Part shown: piece by piece, positions 26,693-36,535 of the stretch
Numbering within the stretch: the stretch's first letter is position 1
Layout of the letters: every line of letters begins with the position of its first letter
Origin: Myxococcota bacterium
GTDB lineage: Bacteria > Myxococcota_A > UBA796 > JAJRTE01
NCBI GenBank assembly: GCA_024278455.1
Contig: JAJRTE010000254.1
Coordinates: forward strand, 1 to 36,535
Direction of reading: 5' to 3'
DNA length: 36,535 bases
Made by a program: the position numbers and the translations under genes
Notes under the pieces: model-generated
Told to the model about the DNA's origin: nothing
The model's input: only the letters and a program-made list of their open reading frames with translations
Databases searched by the model: none

Positions 26693-28945
26693 ATGACGGA
26701 GGCCGATTCGGCGAGGCGCACCATCGGGCTTGGAGGCGCGACCGGAATCGGGCTCGGGGCTATCGTGGGAGGCGGTATCCTGGCCCTGGCCGGAGTGGCG
26801 TTCGCCCAGGCCGGACCCGGAGCCATCCTGGCCTTCCTGTTCAACGGCGTCATCGCGGCGCTGACGGCGCTGAGCTACAGCGAGATGTCGAGTGCTTTTC
26901 CGGAGAACGGGGGAGCCTACGCCTTCACCCGGAAGGTGCTGTCGGTCCGGGCCGCGTTCGCGGTCGGGTGGGTGCTTCTCTTCGCTTCCATCGCCGCTGC
27001 CGCCCTCTACGCGCTGGGCTTCGCCGCTTACGCTCTCGAGGCCCTGTCCGAAGCGTCCCGGATGATGTCCGGCGGCGTCCCACCGGTGCTCTCCTCGCGC
27101 CGAGCAGGTCTCGTCCTGGCGGCAGGAGCGGTGCTGTTCTACTCCCTGCTGCTCACGCGGAAGGGCGGGGGAAACGGACAATGGGAGACGGCCGGAAAGA
27201 TCTTACTGCTCGCGATCATCGTCGCCGGCGGGCTGTGGGCACTGGGAGGGGAAGGGGCGACGACGGCCAGGGAGAAGCTCCGGCCGTTCCTGCCTCACGG
27301 TATCAAGGGCATTGTCACCGCCATGGGATTCACGTTCATCGCCTTGCAAGGATTCGACATCATCGCAGCGGTGGGGGGGGAGGTCAGGCGTCCCCGGTAC
27401 GTCATGCCCAGGGCCATGCTGGGATCCCTGGGCGTTGCCATGGCCCTCTATATTCCGCTGCTCCTGGTGGTGGCGACGGCCGGCGTGCCGGGAGGGACGA
27501 CGATCACGCAACTGGCTGCGCACAATCCCGATACCCTGATGGCCACCGCCGTGCGTCGCTTTCTCGGTGCTCCGGGGTACTGGATGGTGCTCATTGCCGC
27601 CGTTCTGGCCATGCTATCCGCCCTTGCAGCCAACCTGCTCGCCGCCTCCCGCATCGCCTTCGCCATGGCCGGCGACAGAACGTTGCCAAGAGCGCTGGCA
27701 GCGACCAAGGGGGAGCACCAGATCCCGGCTCGAGCGGTGGCAGGGAGTGGTATCCTGGTGCTCGTGCTGCTGGTGTCGATGCCCGATGTCGCCGGCGCCG
27801 GGGCCGCGGCCAGCCTGACATTCCTGCTCTCGTTCGCCCTGACCCATGTGACCGCGCTGCTGGCTCGCTCTCGAGGCGGCGTGCTGCCTGGTGCTTTCCG
27901 GACCCCGTGGTTTCCTCTCGTTCCCGCGGCGGGGCTGGTCAGTTGCCTGGCGCTGGCCCTGTTCCAGGGCATCCAGGTGCCGTTCGCCGGTGTGATCACC
28001 ATCCTGTGGCTGGCGTTGGGCTTCATCCTCTACTTCACCAGCCTGTCCGACCGGGCCGAAGTGATGGATGCTCGAGACGAGGCCATGGATCCTGTCCTGG
28101 CGAAGCTCAGGGGGCGCAGTCCGCTCGTGCTCGTGCCCATGGCCAACCCGAACCGCGCCCGCGCCCTGGTGCACGTGGCAGACGCGCTGAGCATGCCGGA
28201 AGTGGGACGCCTGCTCCTGCTTTCCGTCGTCTCCACGAATTCTGGCGACGACGACTCCCTGGCGCCCGCGGTCTCGGCGAGCCAACTCGTGCTCAGGGAG
28301 GCCTTGATAGCTGCCGCGGGAATTCGCGTGCGTGCCGAAGCACTGGTCACCCTGGGCGCCGACCCATGGCACGAGATCGCGCGGGTCGCCGGGACCTACC
28401 GGTGTGAAGGGCTGCTGCTCGGCCTGAGCGCGGTGAGCGATCCGGAAAAGCCGTCTCCGCTCGAGCGGCTCCTTGAGAACGTGGTTTGCGACGTGTTCAT
28501 CCTGGATGCGCCACCCCAATGGGAGCTGAGTCGCGTGCGCAGCGTGCTCGTGCCGGTCGCCGGAAGCGGGGGCCACGACGAAATCCGCGCCAGGCTCCTC
28601 GCCAGCCTGGTCCGGGCCGGCGCTACTTCGGTCACTTTCCTGCGCGTCGTGCCAGAATCCATGCCGGTCGCGGATGTCCAACGTATCCGGAGAATCCTGG
28701 AACTCGAGGCCGGGGACGAGGTGCCGATACCCCCGAACGTGGCGCTGCTCTCGAGCGCGGACCCGGTGGGAACCATCATCGACGCCGCACGGTCCTACGA
28801 TGTGGTGGTGATCGGCGTGCAGCGCACGGGCAAGCAGCGGGTCATCGGAAGGACGGCCCGCCGCATCGCCGCCTCGAGTCCCGGAGCCACGATCCTGATC
28901 AGCCACCGGAGACCACCAGCGGCCATCCGGCTACCCGTCCGCTGA
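26693..28945 (+). CDS. APC-superfamily amino acid permease with two UspA-like C-terminal domains
   Basis: A 750-residue protein; the start MTEADSARR at 26693 follows GGAGGAAAGG. Residues 12-450 are a multi-helix APC permease, opening with GLGAIVGGGILALAGVAF (helix 1 with its unwound Gly motif) and SYSEMSSAFPENGGAY (helix 2 and loop). Later helices include FTFIALQGFDIIAAVGGE, the helix 6 region. From about 476 the protein is soluble: PLVLVPMANPNRARALVHVA starts one UspA-like unit and VRSVLVPVAGSGGHDEIRAR, near 614, starts a second ending DVVVIGVQRTGKQRVIGR. Such fusions are known among bacterial APC transporters, where the Usp part is thought to sense nucleotides or dimerise. Substrate is probably an amino acid or amine. 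The kinase gene lies directly upstream. Confidence 0.9.
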   Translation: MTEADSARRTIGLGGATGIGLGAIVGGGILALAGVAFAQAGPGAILAFLFNGVIAALTALSYSEMSSAFPENGGAYAFTRKVLSVRAAFAVGWVLLFASIAAAALYALGFAAYALEALSEASRMMSGGVPPVLSSRRAGLVLAAGAVLFYSLLLTRKGGGNGQWETAGKILLLAIIVAGGLWALGGEGATTAREKLRPFLPHGIKGIVTAMGFTFIALQGFDIIAAVGGEVRRPRYVMPRAMLGSLGVAMALYIPLLLVVATAGVPGGTTITQLAAHNPDTLMATAVRRFLGAPGYWMVLIAAVLAMLSALAANLLAASRIAFAMAGDRTLPRALAATKGEHQIPARAVAGSGILVLVLLVSMPDVAGAGAAASLTFLLSFALTHVTALLARSRGGVLPGAFRTPWFPLVPAAGLVSCLALALFQGIQVPFAGVITILWLALGFILYFTSLSDRAEVMDARDEAMDPVLAKLRGRSPLVLVPMANPNRARALVHVADALSMPEVGRLLLLSVVSTNSGDDDSLAPAVSASQLVLREALIAAAGIRVRAEALVTLGADPWHEIARVAGTYRCEGLLLGLSAVSDPEKPSPLERLLENVVCDVFILDAPPQWELSRVRSVLVPVAGSGGHDEIRARLLASLVRAGATSVTFLRVVPESMPVADVQRIRRILELEAGDEVPIPPNVALLSSADPVGTIIDAARSYDVVVIGVQRTGKQRVIGRTARRIAASSPGATILISHRRPPAAIRLPVR

Positions 28946-28983
28946 CCAGGCCGACCCGGACCCGGGCCATGCACGAACGCGGG

Positions 28984-31782
28984 CTACTGCTCGTAGTAGT
29001 TGCACGCGCACCCGGGAGGTTGGTGGCATGAGTAATCGGCCGCGATGCAGGAGTCTCCGCATGCCTTGCCGGTGGTGCATACCGTGCAGCAGGTCGAGAC
29101 CATTGTGGCCGCGGGTTCCACGAAGCCGTAGGCCATGGCCGCGTAGCCCTGGGCCAGGGTGGTATCGCCCGTGACGGCCACATCGAACGTGCAGTCCTCG
29201 AACAGCGCCGCGCTGGTCTCTGGCACGCCGGCGTCACGACACACCTGGGCTGCCCAGTCGAGGGTTTCCTGGGACGGGTTGGCCCCGGAACCGGGTGGTT
29301 GGTAGGGCAACTCGTCTGCAAACAGGTTCTCCCCGGAAGCAGGGACCCAGGTCGGCAGAATGACATTGTAAAGTATCCCGGGCTCTACCGGCGGGGTGTA
29401 GACGTTTCCGTCCCGGTCCCGCAAGTCGTTCCAGTAGTCGCCATCGTAGTCGCCCAGGACGCCATCGACCGTGCCGCTGCGCCCGTCGGTCAGGTGGAGA
29501 TAGAGGTTGATAAAGCCACCCCGGTCCACGATTTTGACACTGTCGCACCCCGGCCAGTCGACGAAATAGGCGTCGCCTTCCCTACCTGCATACCCGCCGT
29601 TGTCGAGTGCCACCCATCCCCCATCGGCGCCGGGCAGGGGATCGGAAGGAGCAGGGAGAATCTCGAGGCCCTGGCCTGCCAAGTAGCGGAAGATGATCTG
29701 CTCGGCCCCCGGATCGTCTTCGTTGGTGAGGAGGCCGGCCACACCTGTGCCGACCGACACGGTCTGTGCCGCGTTCCAGAATTCGGCTCGCATCTGGATC
29801 ATGAAGCGGCCGGGGCTGTCCATGACAGCGATGAAATCGCCCTGGGCATAGATGTTGTAGTGCAACCCGTCATGGGTGGTCAGATGCGGGTCCCCCCACC
29901 AGACGTTCTTGACCCACCCGCTGGCACAGGAAAGATCGACGGGCACCGCGATGCTGGGCTGGTCCGGGTCGTTGGAACTGATGGTCAACGTGCCCGTGTC
30001 CGTGTCGCTCACGAGACACTTCGCCTCGATCGGAATCGTCGCACTTTCCCCTGGTTCGAGCGTCCCCTCCCAGCCTTCCGGAATCGAGAGCCAGGGCGCA
30101 TCCTCGTCGATCGCGTATGTGAGCGTCTGGCATCCCTCGTTGGTGAACTGGATCGTGCCGGGGACAATGCCACACCGGTCGGGGAAATCGTATGACGTCG
30201 GGGAGACGGTAAGTGCTCCCAGGCTCGGAGGACAGGTGGAACCGCAGACCTCCACGTAGTCCAGCGCGATCGAGTCGATCCTGTCCACCTCGAACTGCCG
30301 CTCTTCCGGCGTGGAGCAGTCCGGATGGCTGTAGGTCGCCGTGTAGGACGCGCTGCCGCCCTGGGGGAACGGCAGGCGGAGCATGCAGGTATAGTCGCCG
30401 TCGCGGACATCGTCGTTGGTATCGTTGCCAACGCCAGTGGTGCACGTCTTGTACATCCCGTTGTCGTCGGTCACCTCGACGAGAATGCCGGACCGCACGT
30501 CATGCTGTTCGGACAGGTAGGCACGAAAATAGATGTTGGTCAAGTTGATGCTGCGCAACACCAGGTCGTAGCGATACAACATGGCGATGGTCAGTGCTGT
30601 CTGATTCGGTATATCCACCAGTCCGCTCCCCTCGAGGATCGGGAGCGTTCCATCGAGGATCGAAAGGGTCAGCTCAGCCATCCCTCCGCCGGGGCAGGTG
30701 AATTGCCCGGAAAGCGTCTCCAGGGTGCTGTCCGCGTCCAGGTTCACCTGTAGGGCGGGGCAATCGCCGCCGACGTCCAGCAAGAACTGCAAATCGGAAT
30801 ACCACGTGGACTCGGTCAAGTAGGTGGTCAGGCTCGAGATATCGGCGGAAAACGCCACCAGGTCGTCCTGAAACTCGAGTGTGATGTCGAGTTGTGCGTC
30901 AACGATGAACAGGGGGAACGCGTCGATCTCCTGCTCGTGCGTGTAGGGAGTCGCCTCGAACGACACCGAACCGGCCATGAACGTCACATCCAGTTCCTTG
31001 ACATCGACTGAAAGGGTGCACGGCGTGTTCGCAAGCACCTCGAATGTGGCGTCATCGTCGGCCCAGGAAAAGGTCCCGGCACCGGCGTCGAAGTCCAGGG
31101 GGAGCGTTTGCGTCACGAGCGCGCAACCCGCCAGGGTGGCTTCGGCGACCATGTTCTGCTTGCTCTCGAGGTAGCTCTTCTGTTCGCTGGTCACTTCCAC
31201 GGTGAAGCGGATATCCTTCTGAAGCACGACCTCGGCGTCCACGTCATACGCGTTGTACAACACCAGGTGCAGGTCGGTCACCTGCCCTCGAGTCAGTTCG
31301 ATCTCGGTGCCGTGGTCGTCGGGAAAGACGGGCTCGCCGGATCCATAGGTGAGCATGTCAGCGGTCTGCCACAGCGTGTCCTGCCGTTCCAGCTCGGCCC
31401 CGACACAATAGGTACCCTGGAAATCGAGCCCCGGAAAACGAAATTCGAGGAGAAAGTCGGGCACCGTGTCAGAGGTGGTGTACAGGACGTCCCCGGTCGT
31501 GCAATCCTTGAAGTAGAGTGTCAGGGTCTGGTCCCCCTGGATGTCCGCCTCTGGTCCCGGCTTGCGCACGGCGTCGCCGGCAGGCTGCGCACCCAGGCTC
31601 GAAGTGCCATCGGCATTCACCAGGTCGTCGATGAGCACGACCAACTCGGGTGCAGGAGAATCCAAGCAACCCGCCAGGAGGAGGGTGGCGGCCCCGACGA
31701 CGCCGAGAACAACCGGGCGACACCCGGCTCCCGGAAGACACGCACCAATCGAACGGACAACGGCGTGCAGTGACAGGTTCAT
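28984..31782 (-). CDS. Large lipoprotein with VWFD domain and Cys-rich tail
   Basis: A 932-residue protein; the start MNLSLHAVV at 31782 has GGGAGGA about 7 bases upstream (an earlier ATG at 31881 lacks one). Canonical lipobox LLLAGC with Cys39. Residues 40-500 are beta-rich with no family I recognise. Around 510-610 there is an Ig/BACON-like segment (LTVSPTSYDFPDRCG..IQFTNEGCQTLTY, then TGTLTISSNDPDQPSIAVPV). Around 620-800 there is a von Willebrand factor type D-like domain opening VWWGDPHLTTHDGLHYNIYA and ending in GVLGDYDGDYWNDLRDRDG. The last 40 residues are Cys-rich (STCCTVCTTGKACGDSC). It is probably on the cell surface, in adhesion or matrix assembly. It is convergent with the transporter gene and divergent from the TPR/barrel gene. 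Confidence 0.85.
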   Translation of the reverse strand: MNLSLHAVVRSIGACLPGAGCRPVVLGVVGAATLLLAGCLDSPAPELVVLIDDLVNADGTSSLGAQPAGDAVRKPGPEADIQGDQTLTLYFKDCTTGDVLYTTSDTVPDFLLEFRFPGLDFQGTYCVGAELERQDTLWQTADMLTYGSGEPVFPDDHGTEIELTRGQVTDLHLVLYNAYDVDAEVVLQKDIRFTVEVTSEQKSYLESKQNMVAEATLAGCALVTQTLPLDFDAGAGTFSWADDDATFEVLANTPCTLSVDVKELDVTFMAGSVSFEATPYTHEQEIDAFPLFIVDAQLDITLEFQDDLVAFSADISSLTTYLTESTWYSDLQFLLDVGGDCPALQVNLDADSTLETLSGQFTCPGGGMAELTLSILDGTLPILEGSGLVDIPNQTALTIAMLYRYDLVLRSINLTNIYFRAYLSEQHDVRSGILVEVTDDNGMYKTCTTGVGNDTNDDVRDGDYTCMLRLPFPQGGSASYTATYSHPDCSTPEERQFEVDRIDSIALDYVEVCGSTCPPSLGALTVSPTSYDFPDRCGIVPGTIQFTNEGCQTLTYAIDEDAPWLSIPEGWEGTLEPGESATIPIEAKCLVSDTDTGTLTISSNDPDQPSIAVPVDLSCASGWVKNVWWGDPHLTTHDGLHYNIYAQGDFIAVMDSPGRFMIQMRAEFWNAAQTVSVGTGVAGLLTNEDDPGAEQIIFRYLAGQGLEILPAPSDPLPGADGGWVALDNGGYAGREGDAYFVDWPGCDSVKIVDRGGFINLYLHLTDGRSGTVDGVLGDYDGDYWNDLRDRDGNVYTPPVEPGILYNVILPTWVPASGENLFADELPYQPPGSGANPSQETLDWAAQVCRDAGVPETSAALFEDCTFDVAVTGDTTLAQGYAAMAYGFVEPAATMVSTCCTVCTTGKACGDSCIAADYSCHQPPGCACNYYEQ

Positions 31783-32043
31783 CGAATCGTCCTCCCATTT
31801 CGTGGTTGACGAAGTGCCGGAAACCGCTTGGCGCTTCGTGGTCTTCATTCCTGGAGGCCCGGAACGGCGAGGGGTTATCAAGAAAATGAACAGAAGAAGC
31901 TTTCTATTGTTGACCCATCACAAGAAGGCGTATCCTTGGTATTGTAGATAGCCTTGCCGCCACCATCATGGTTTCACACAATGGCGCGACCGTACCGTTG
32001 CGCTCTGCGTCGAGTATCAAGGGCCGTAGCTGGAGGATTCGCC
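31783..32043. promoter_or_regulatory. Divergent AT-rich promoter region
   Basis: This 261-base spacer serves the VWFD lipoprotein (minus) and the TPR/barrel gene (plus). Bases 31875-31950 are markedly AT-rich for this window. On plus, TTGTTG (31907-31912) and TATCCT (31931-31936) are 18 bases apart; TTGACC (31910-31915) is an alternative -35 with a 15-base gap. No clear minus-strand pair was found. Assignments are tentative. Confidence 0.35.
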
Positions 32044-33687
32044 ATGCGTCCCCGGTGGAATGTCCTGTCTGGTACCCTGGCGGAGTTGTCCGGGCGCCAC
32101 CTGGGCGGCCGAACTGCCGTCGCGGAGGCGGATCGCACCCGGTTCGTCCCGTCGCCCAACCCCCTGGACGGGCTCCGCGCACCCAGCCGCCGATCGGTAT
32201 GGCCTTGGCCGAGTGCGGGGTGCTGGCGACTTGCCGCCGCCATCTGCCTCCTGTCGCTCCTTCCGTTTCCTTCCCGGGCACAGGATGGTACCGGGAGGAC
32301 CGTGCATGTCGAGGTCGCGGTCACACGGGCGCACAAGCTCCTTCTCGATGGACGATACCGGGAGGCGAAGGAAGAGGCTGCCCGGCTCATGGCGTTGGAC
32401 TCGACGCAGACGCTTCGCTACTACCACGGGGTGGCCTGCCTTCAACTCCATGACTGGACGTGTGCGGCGGAGACACTTGGCCGGATATTCCATTCGGACA
32501 ACGCGGTGCGATTTCCACGCCTGCCGCTCGAGTTGGCCGTCGCGCTCTACCATGCCGGGAGGCTCGAGGAGGCCGAGAGCCGCTTCCGTGAAGCGTTGAC
32601 CGTGCCGGAGACGGCTGAAATGGCGCGGCGTTATCTTGATTCGCTCGATCAAGATGATGGAAGGCGCCCGGGTCGTGTCTTCGGGGCTGGCGGCGCCGTG
32701 CGCGCCGGCGCCACGAACAACGTCATGGGACCGGAAGCACTGGCGTCCAGCGGCGTATCCGAAGCGCGGGCAGTGGTTGCCGGCCAATCGGTCGACTTGA
32801 GCGCTCGAGTGGGGTTTTCCGGGCGTCCTGCTCGGCTCGCCTATGGATTTCGGAATGTGCTCTACTGGAACCAGGATGTCGACCTCCGGCAGTACGACAT
32901 GCAAGCCCATTCGCTGGGTATCGCGGGAGCGCTCGGCAGCCGCTCCAGGTACCGGTCCGGGCTCCAGGCCGTGTCTCTCGGCCACGTGTACCGTCCTCTC
33001 TACCTGGCGCGCGCCTCCCTGCTTTTCGAACAATCCCTGGCGAGTTGGCATTCTCTCATGGAGGGTGTGGTCGCCCTCGACCCGTTCGTCGCCGGCGAGA
33101 GGTTCGGGAGGCTCGAGGAAATCTGGCCGGATTTCACGACCGAGGGGGGCGCGGACATGCTCTATCCCGAGTTGTGCGCCGGATTCGATGACCCGGTCGA
33201 TGGCGAGGACGTGGGAGAGGGTGCGCTGCTCGAGCCAGGACCGCGCGGGTGCTACCAGATCCGGTACGGAGTGGGCCTCGACGTTCGCGCCTGGCCGAGG
33301 AGCACGCGCGGTTGGCTTCCCGGCCCATTCAACCTGACGATGGTTTCTCAGCGGTTTCACCTCCCGACTCGGGGGTTCTCGGGGCTGGGCGCCGGCCTCC
33401 GCCTGCGCGCAGGCCTTGGTGTGGTCCGGCGCATTCGATTCGAGGGGGCTGCCCAGCTTTCCGTGGCACAGTATCACCGGCAGCCGGATGGCGCCGCGTG
33501 GTGGCGGAACCTTGGCGCCGAGGGCAGCGTGAGCGCACGGTACCGCGTGACCCGCTCGCTCACGGTCTCGATCCGTTACGGCTGGGCCGGCATCAGGTTG
33601 TGGACGCTCGAGGCGCACCCTGCAGCGTTCGCCATGTCCCGGTACGACAGGCACCTGGCGACAGCAGAGGTTCAATATGTCTATTGA
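32044..33687 (+). CDS. TPR-containing outer-membrane beta-barrel protein
   Basis: A 547-residue protein; ATG 32044 has GGAGGA 6 bases upstream. A hydrophobic export segment appears only at about 60-77 (LAAAICLLSLLPFPSRAQ), behind an odd Arg-rich leader of about 55 residues, so the real start may be internal. Residues 90-200 are TPR-like helices (AHKLLLDGRYREAKEEAARL, ELAVALYHAGRLEEAESRFREAL). From about 215 there are alternating amphipathic beta strands (RVGFSGRPARLAYGF, LGIAGALGSRSRYRSG), ending AEVQYVY with a terminal aromatic as outer-membrane proteins do. The layout resembles periplasmic-TPR plus barrel proteins such as Slam-type or exopolysaccharide-export proteins, but I cannot name the family. 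It is followed by FecR and MopE-type genes. Confidence 0.75.
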   Translation: MRPRWNVLSGTLAELSGRHLGGRTAVAEADRTRFVPSPNPLDGLRAPSRRSVWPWPSAGCWRLAAAICLLSLLPFPSRAQDGTGRTVHVEVAVTRAHKLLLDGRYREAKEEAARLMALDSTQTLRYYHGVACLQLHDWTCAAETLGRIFHSDNAVRFPRLPLELAVALYHAGRLEEAESRFREALTVPETAEMARRYLDSLDQDDGRRPGRVFGAGGAVRAGATNNVMGPEALASSGVSEARAVVAGQSVDLSARVGFSGRPARLAYGFRNVLYWNQDVDLRQYDMQAHSLGIAGALGSRSRYRSGLQAVSLGHVYRPLYLARASLLFEQSLASWHSLMEGVVALDPFVAGERFGRLEEIWPDFTTEGGADMLYPELCAGFDDPVDGEDVGEGALLEPGPRGCYQIRYGVGLDVRAWPRSTRGWLPGPFNLTMVSQRFHLPTRGFSGLGAGLRLRAGLGVVRRIRFEGAAQLSVAQYHRQPDGAAWWRNLGAEGSVSARYRVTRSLTVSIRYGWAGIRLWTLEAHPAAFAMSRYDRHLATAEVQYVY

Positions 33688-33732
33688 GAAGATTGGCCGC
33701 AAGTGCTTGGAATCACACGAAGCGCAACCTGA

Positions 33733-33912
33733 TTCCACCTGGGTCGATCGCGACCGAGGGGCAACTGCCCGTGCTCGTACTCGTGCTCGTGCTCGTGCTC
33801 GTGCCACTGCTTCGAACCATCCCGCGGCTGGAAGCCGCGCCCACGTTGCTTCTTCCACCTGGGTCGATCGCGATCGCGGGGCAACTGCCCGTGCCCGTGC
33901 TCGTGCCGTACC
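33733..33912. repeat. Non-coding tandem repeat with palindromes and a GCTCGT hexamer array
   Basis: Two copies of a unit of about 60 bases begin at 33733 and 33853, exactly 120 bases apart, each opening TTCCACCTGGGTCGATCGCG with about three differences over the first 45 bases. Each contains the small inverted repeat GGGCA-AC-TGCCC and runs into GTGCTCGT hexamers (longest at about 33771-33804). Between the copies is a perfect hairpin, CGCGGCT-GGA-AGCCGCG (33823-33839). Copy 2 contains the octamer GCGATCGC. Read as protein it gives only Arg/Ala repeats, so I treat it as an intergenic repeat. Confidence 0.75.
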
Positions 33913-33934
33913 GAGTCGGTTCTGGTCCGCTGTC

Positions 33935-34699
33935 ATGGTGGTGGTTTACCTGGCACCGGCAGGTGTGCTGGCCCAAGGAGACGCCCCCGAATGCTTTGTC
34001 AGCGGCGTCGCGGGGGACGGGCGCGCCGAGGTCGTTCGAGAGGGATCTCGCCGGGAAGTCGAGCCCAACGAGCCGATCGTTGCCGGAGATCGGGTCATCA
34101 CGGACGCCTCATCCACGGTGGAGATCGCCTGCTGGCCCGGTACCGTCCAGACCGTGGGAACGAATTCCGAGGTCGTGCTCGAGTCCGCCGGCCCCGTAAC
34201 CGGATTCGACTGGTCCGTCGTCACCGGCCTTTTGCGCGTGGTGCGAGATGTTCTGTTCTGCACCCTCGACGTGCGCGTTCGAGACGGCCGCGGGTACGTC
34301 AACGCCCGAACGAGGGGGACCGTTTTTTCATTCGTCGTGGACGACTCGGGCCGGGTCGAGGTCAGTGTCTACGAGGGAGCGGTCGGCGTCTCGGTCCGCG
34401 AGGGGACGGCACTGGCGCTCGGGGCGGGACAACGGGTCGTCGCCGAGCCGGGCCGGCCGCTCTCGAAGCCTCGCCGCACGCCCCCGGACAAAGGCTCGGA
34501 GCGCTGGCAGGTAGCACGGGAGGGCACGGTGCCGTGCCCCGTGGGGCTCCCGGTCCCCGAACCGGGACTTGGCACCGTCGTCCTGCCCATCGCCCTGGAC
34601 GCGGGTGGCGTCGCCGGGGAAGCGCTGAGCGCCCTGACCGTGCCGCCAAGCGCGTTCGTAACCGGAACCTGGGTGACGCTGCCTGCGCCGGAGCGATGA
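33935..34699 (+). CDS. Secreted FecR-domain protein
   Basis: A 254-residue protein from ATG 33935, chosen because a signal peptide starts here (MVVVYLAPAGVLAQ-GDAPE). No clear ribosome site is visible. The same frame stays open back to an ATG at 33677, overlapping the barrel gene's stop, but that stretch is encoded by the repeat element and is Arg-rich. Residues 25-165 match FecR/LysM-associated domains: VAGDRVITDASSTVEIACWP, GTVQTVGTNSEVVLES, RTRGTVFSFVVDDSGRVEVS and YEGAVGVSVREGTALALGAG. The remaining 90 residues are proline-rich. No DNA-binding or transmembrane sensor part is present, so it is probably a periplasmic or surface scaffold protein rather than an iron-signalling FecR. The start is uncertain. 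Confidence 0.72.
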   Translation: MVVVYLAPAGVLAQGDAPECFVSGVAGDGRAEVVREGSRREVEPNEPIVAGDRVITDASSTVEIACWPGTVQTVGTNSEVVLESAGPVTGFDWSVVTGLLRVVRDVLFCTLDVRVRDGRGYVNARTRGTVFSFVVDDSGRVEVSVYEGAVGVSVREGTALALGAGQRVVAEPGRPLSKPRRTPPDKGSERWQVAREGTVPCPVGLPVPEPGLGTVVLPIALDAGGVAGEALSALTVPPSAFVTGTWVTLPAPER

Positions 34700-34737
34700 T
34701 CCCTCGGCGTGTCCATGGCGTCAAGTGGGAGGATGGC

Positions 34738-36535
<1,798 letters not shown>

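Noticed and set aside
33677..33934. N-terminal extension of the FecR protein starting at 33677
   Set aside because: Although open and overlapping the previous stop, it is encoded by the tandem repeat, gives Arg/Ala repeats, and would bury the signal peptide about 85 residues inside the protein.

Overview
The window is about two-thirds G+C and densely coded. Its contents are Asp/Cys-rich MopE-type metal-binding repeat lipoproteins, a Hanks-type kinase, a FeeM-like acyltransferase joined to a cyclic-nucleotide-binding domain, a FecR protein and a large glycine-rich secreted protein. Together these suggest a Gram-negative bacterium of the Myxococcota or a related deltaproteobacterial lineage. 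That placement is inferred from gene content; no rRNA, tRNA or phylogenetic marker is present. I see no CRISPR array, prophage, integrase or transposase.

Layout. 1-8374: a glycine-rich exported protein (minus, cut by the left edge) is divergent from a 2201-residue lipoprotein with about 25 DxDxDG/Cys repeats, a Thr-Pro linker and ricin-type lectin repeats. 8507-9871: a ferritin-like protein, convergent with a polyphosphate glucokinase. 9961-10850: a decayed AAA-like ATPase pseudogene. 11059-12934: a secreted GH99-like glycosidase and a HAD phosphatase. 12961-15975: an MsbA-type ABC exporter (minus), divergent from a periplasmic YtfJ-family protein and a small lipoprotein. 16225-19418: a 3-hydroxyacyl-CoA dehydrogenase, then on minus a methyltransferase and the FeeM-CNB acyltransferase. 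19752-24672 (minus): iorB, an iorA fused to a GltD-like flavoprotein plus ferredoxin domain, and a membrane-anchored hexapeptide acyltransferase. 24673-25691: a poorly coding gap. 25692-28945: a Ser/Thr kinase and an APC transporter with two UspA-like domains. 28984-31782 (minus): a VWFD-domain lipoprotein. 32044 to the right edge: a TPR/outer-membrane beta-barrel protein, a FecR-domain protein and a second MopE-type lipoprotein, with an odd non-coding tandem repeat between the first two.

How the genes fit together. Both ends and the 28.9-36.5 kb block are devoted to the cell surface. The middle is metabolic: indolepyruvate oxidation, beta-oxidation chemistry, polyphosphate-driven glucose phosphorylation and lipid export. 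The fused IorA should pass electrons from 2-oxoacid oxidation towards NAD(P)+ within one polypeptide. The most striking whole-window signal is the palindrome CTCGAG, which I counted by eye at about 80 copies against roughly a dozen expected. It occurs in several reading frames and uses rare codons, as if the hexamer itself were under selection.
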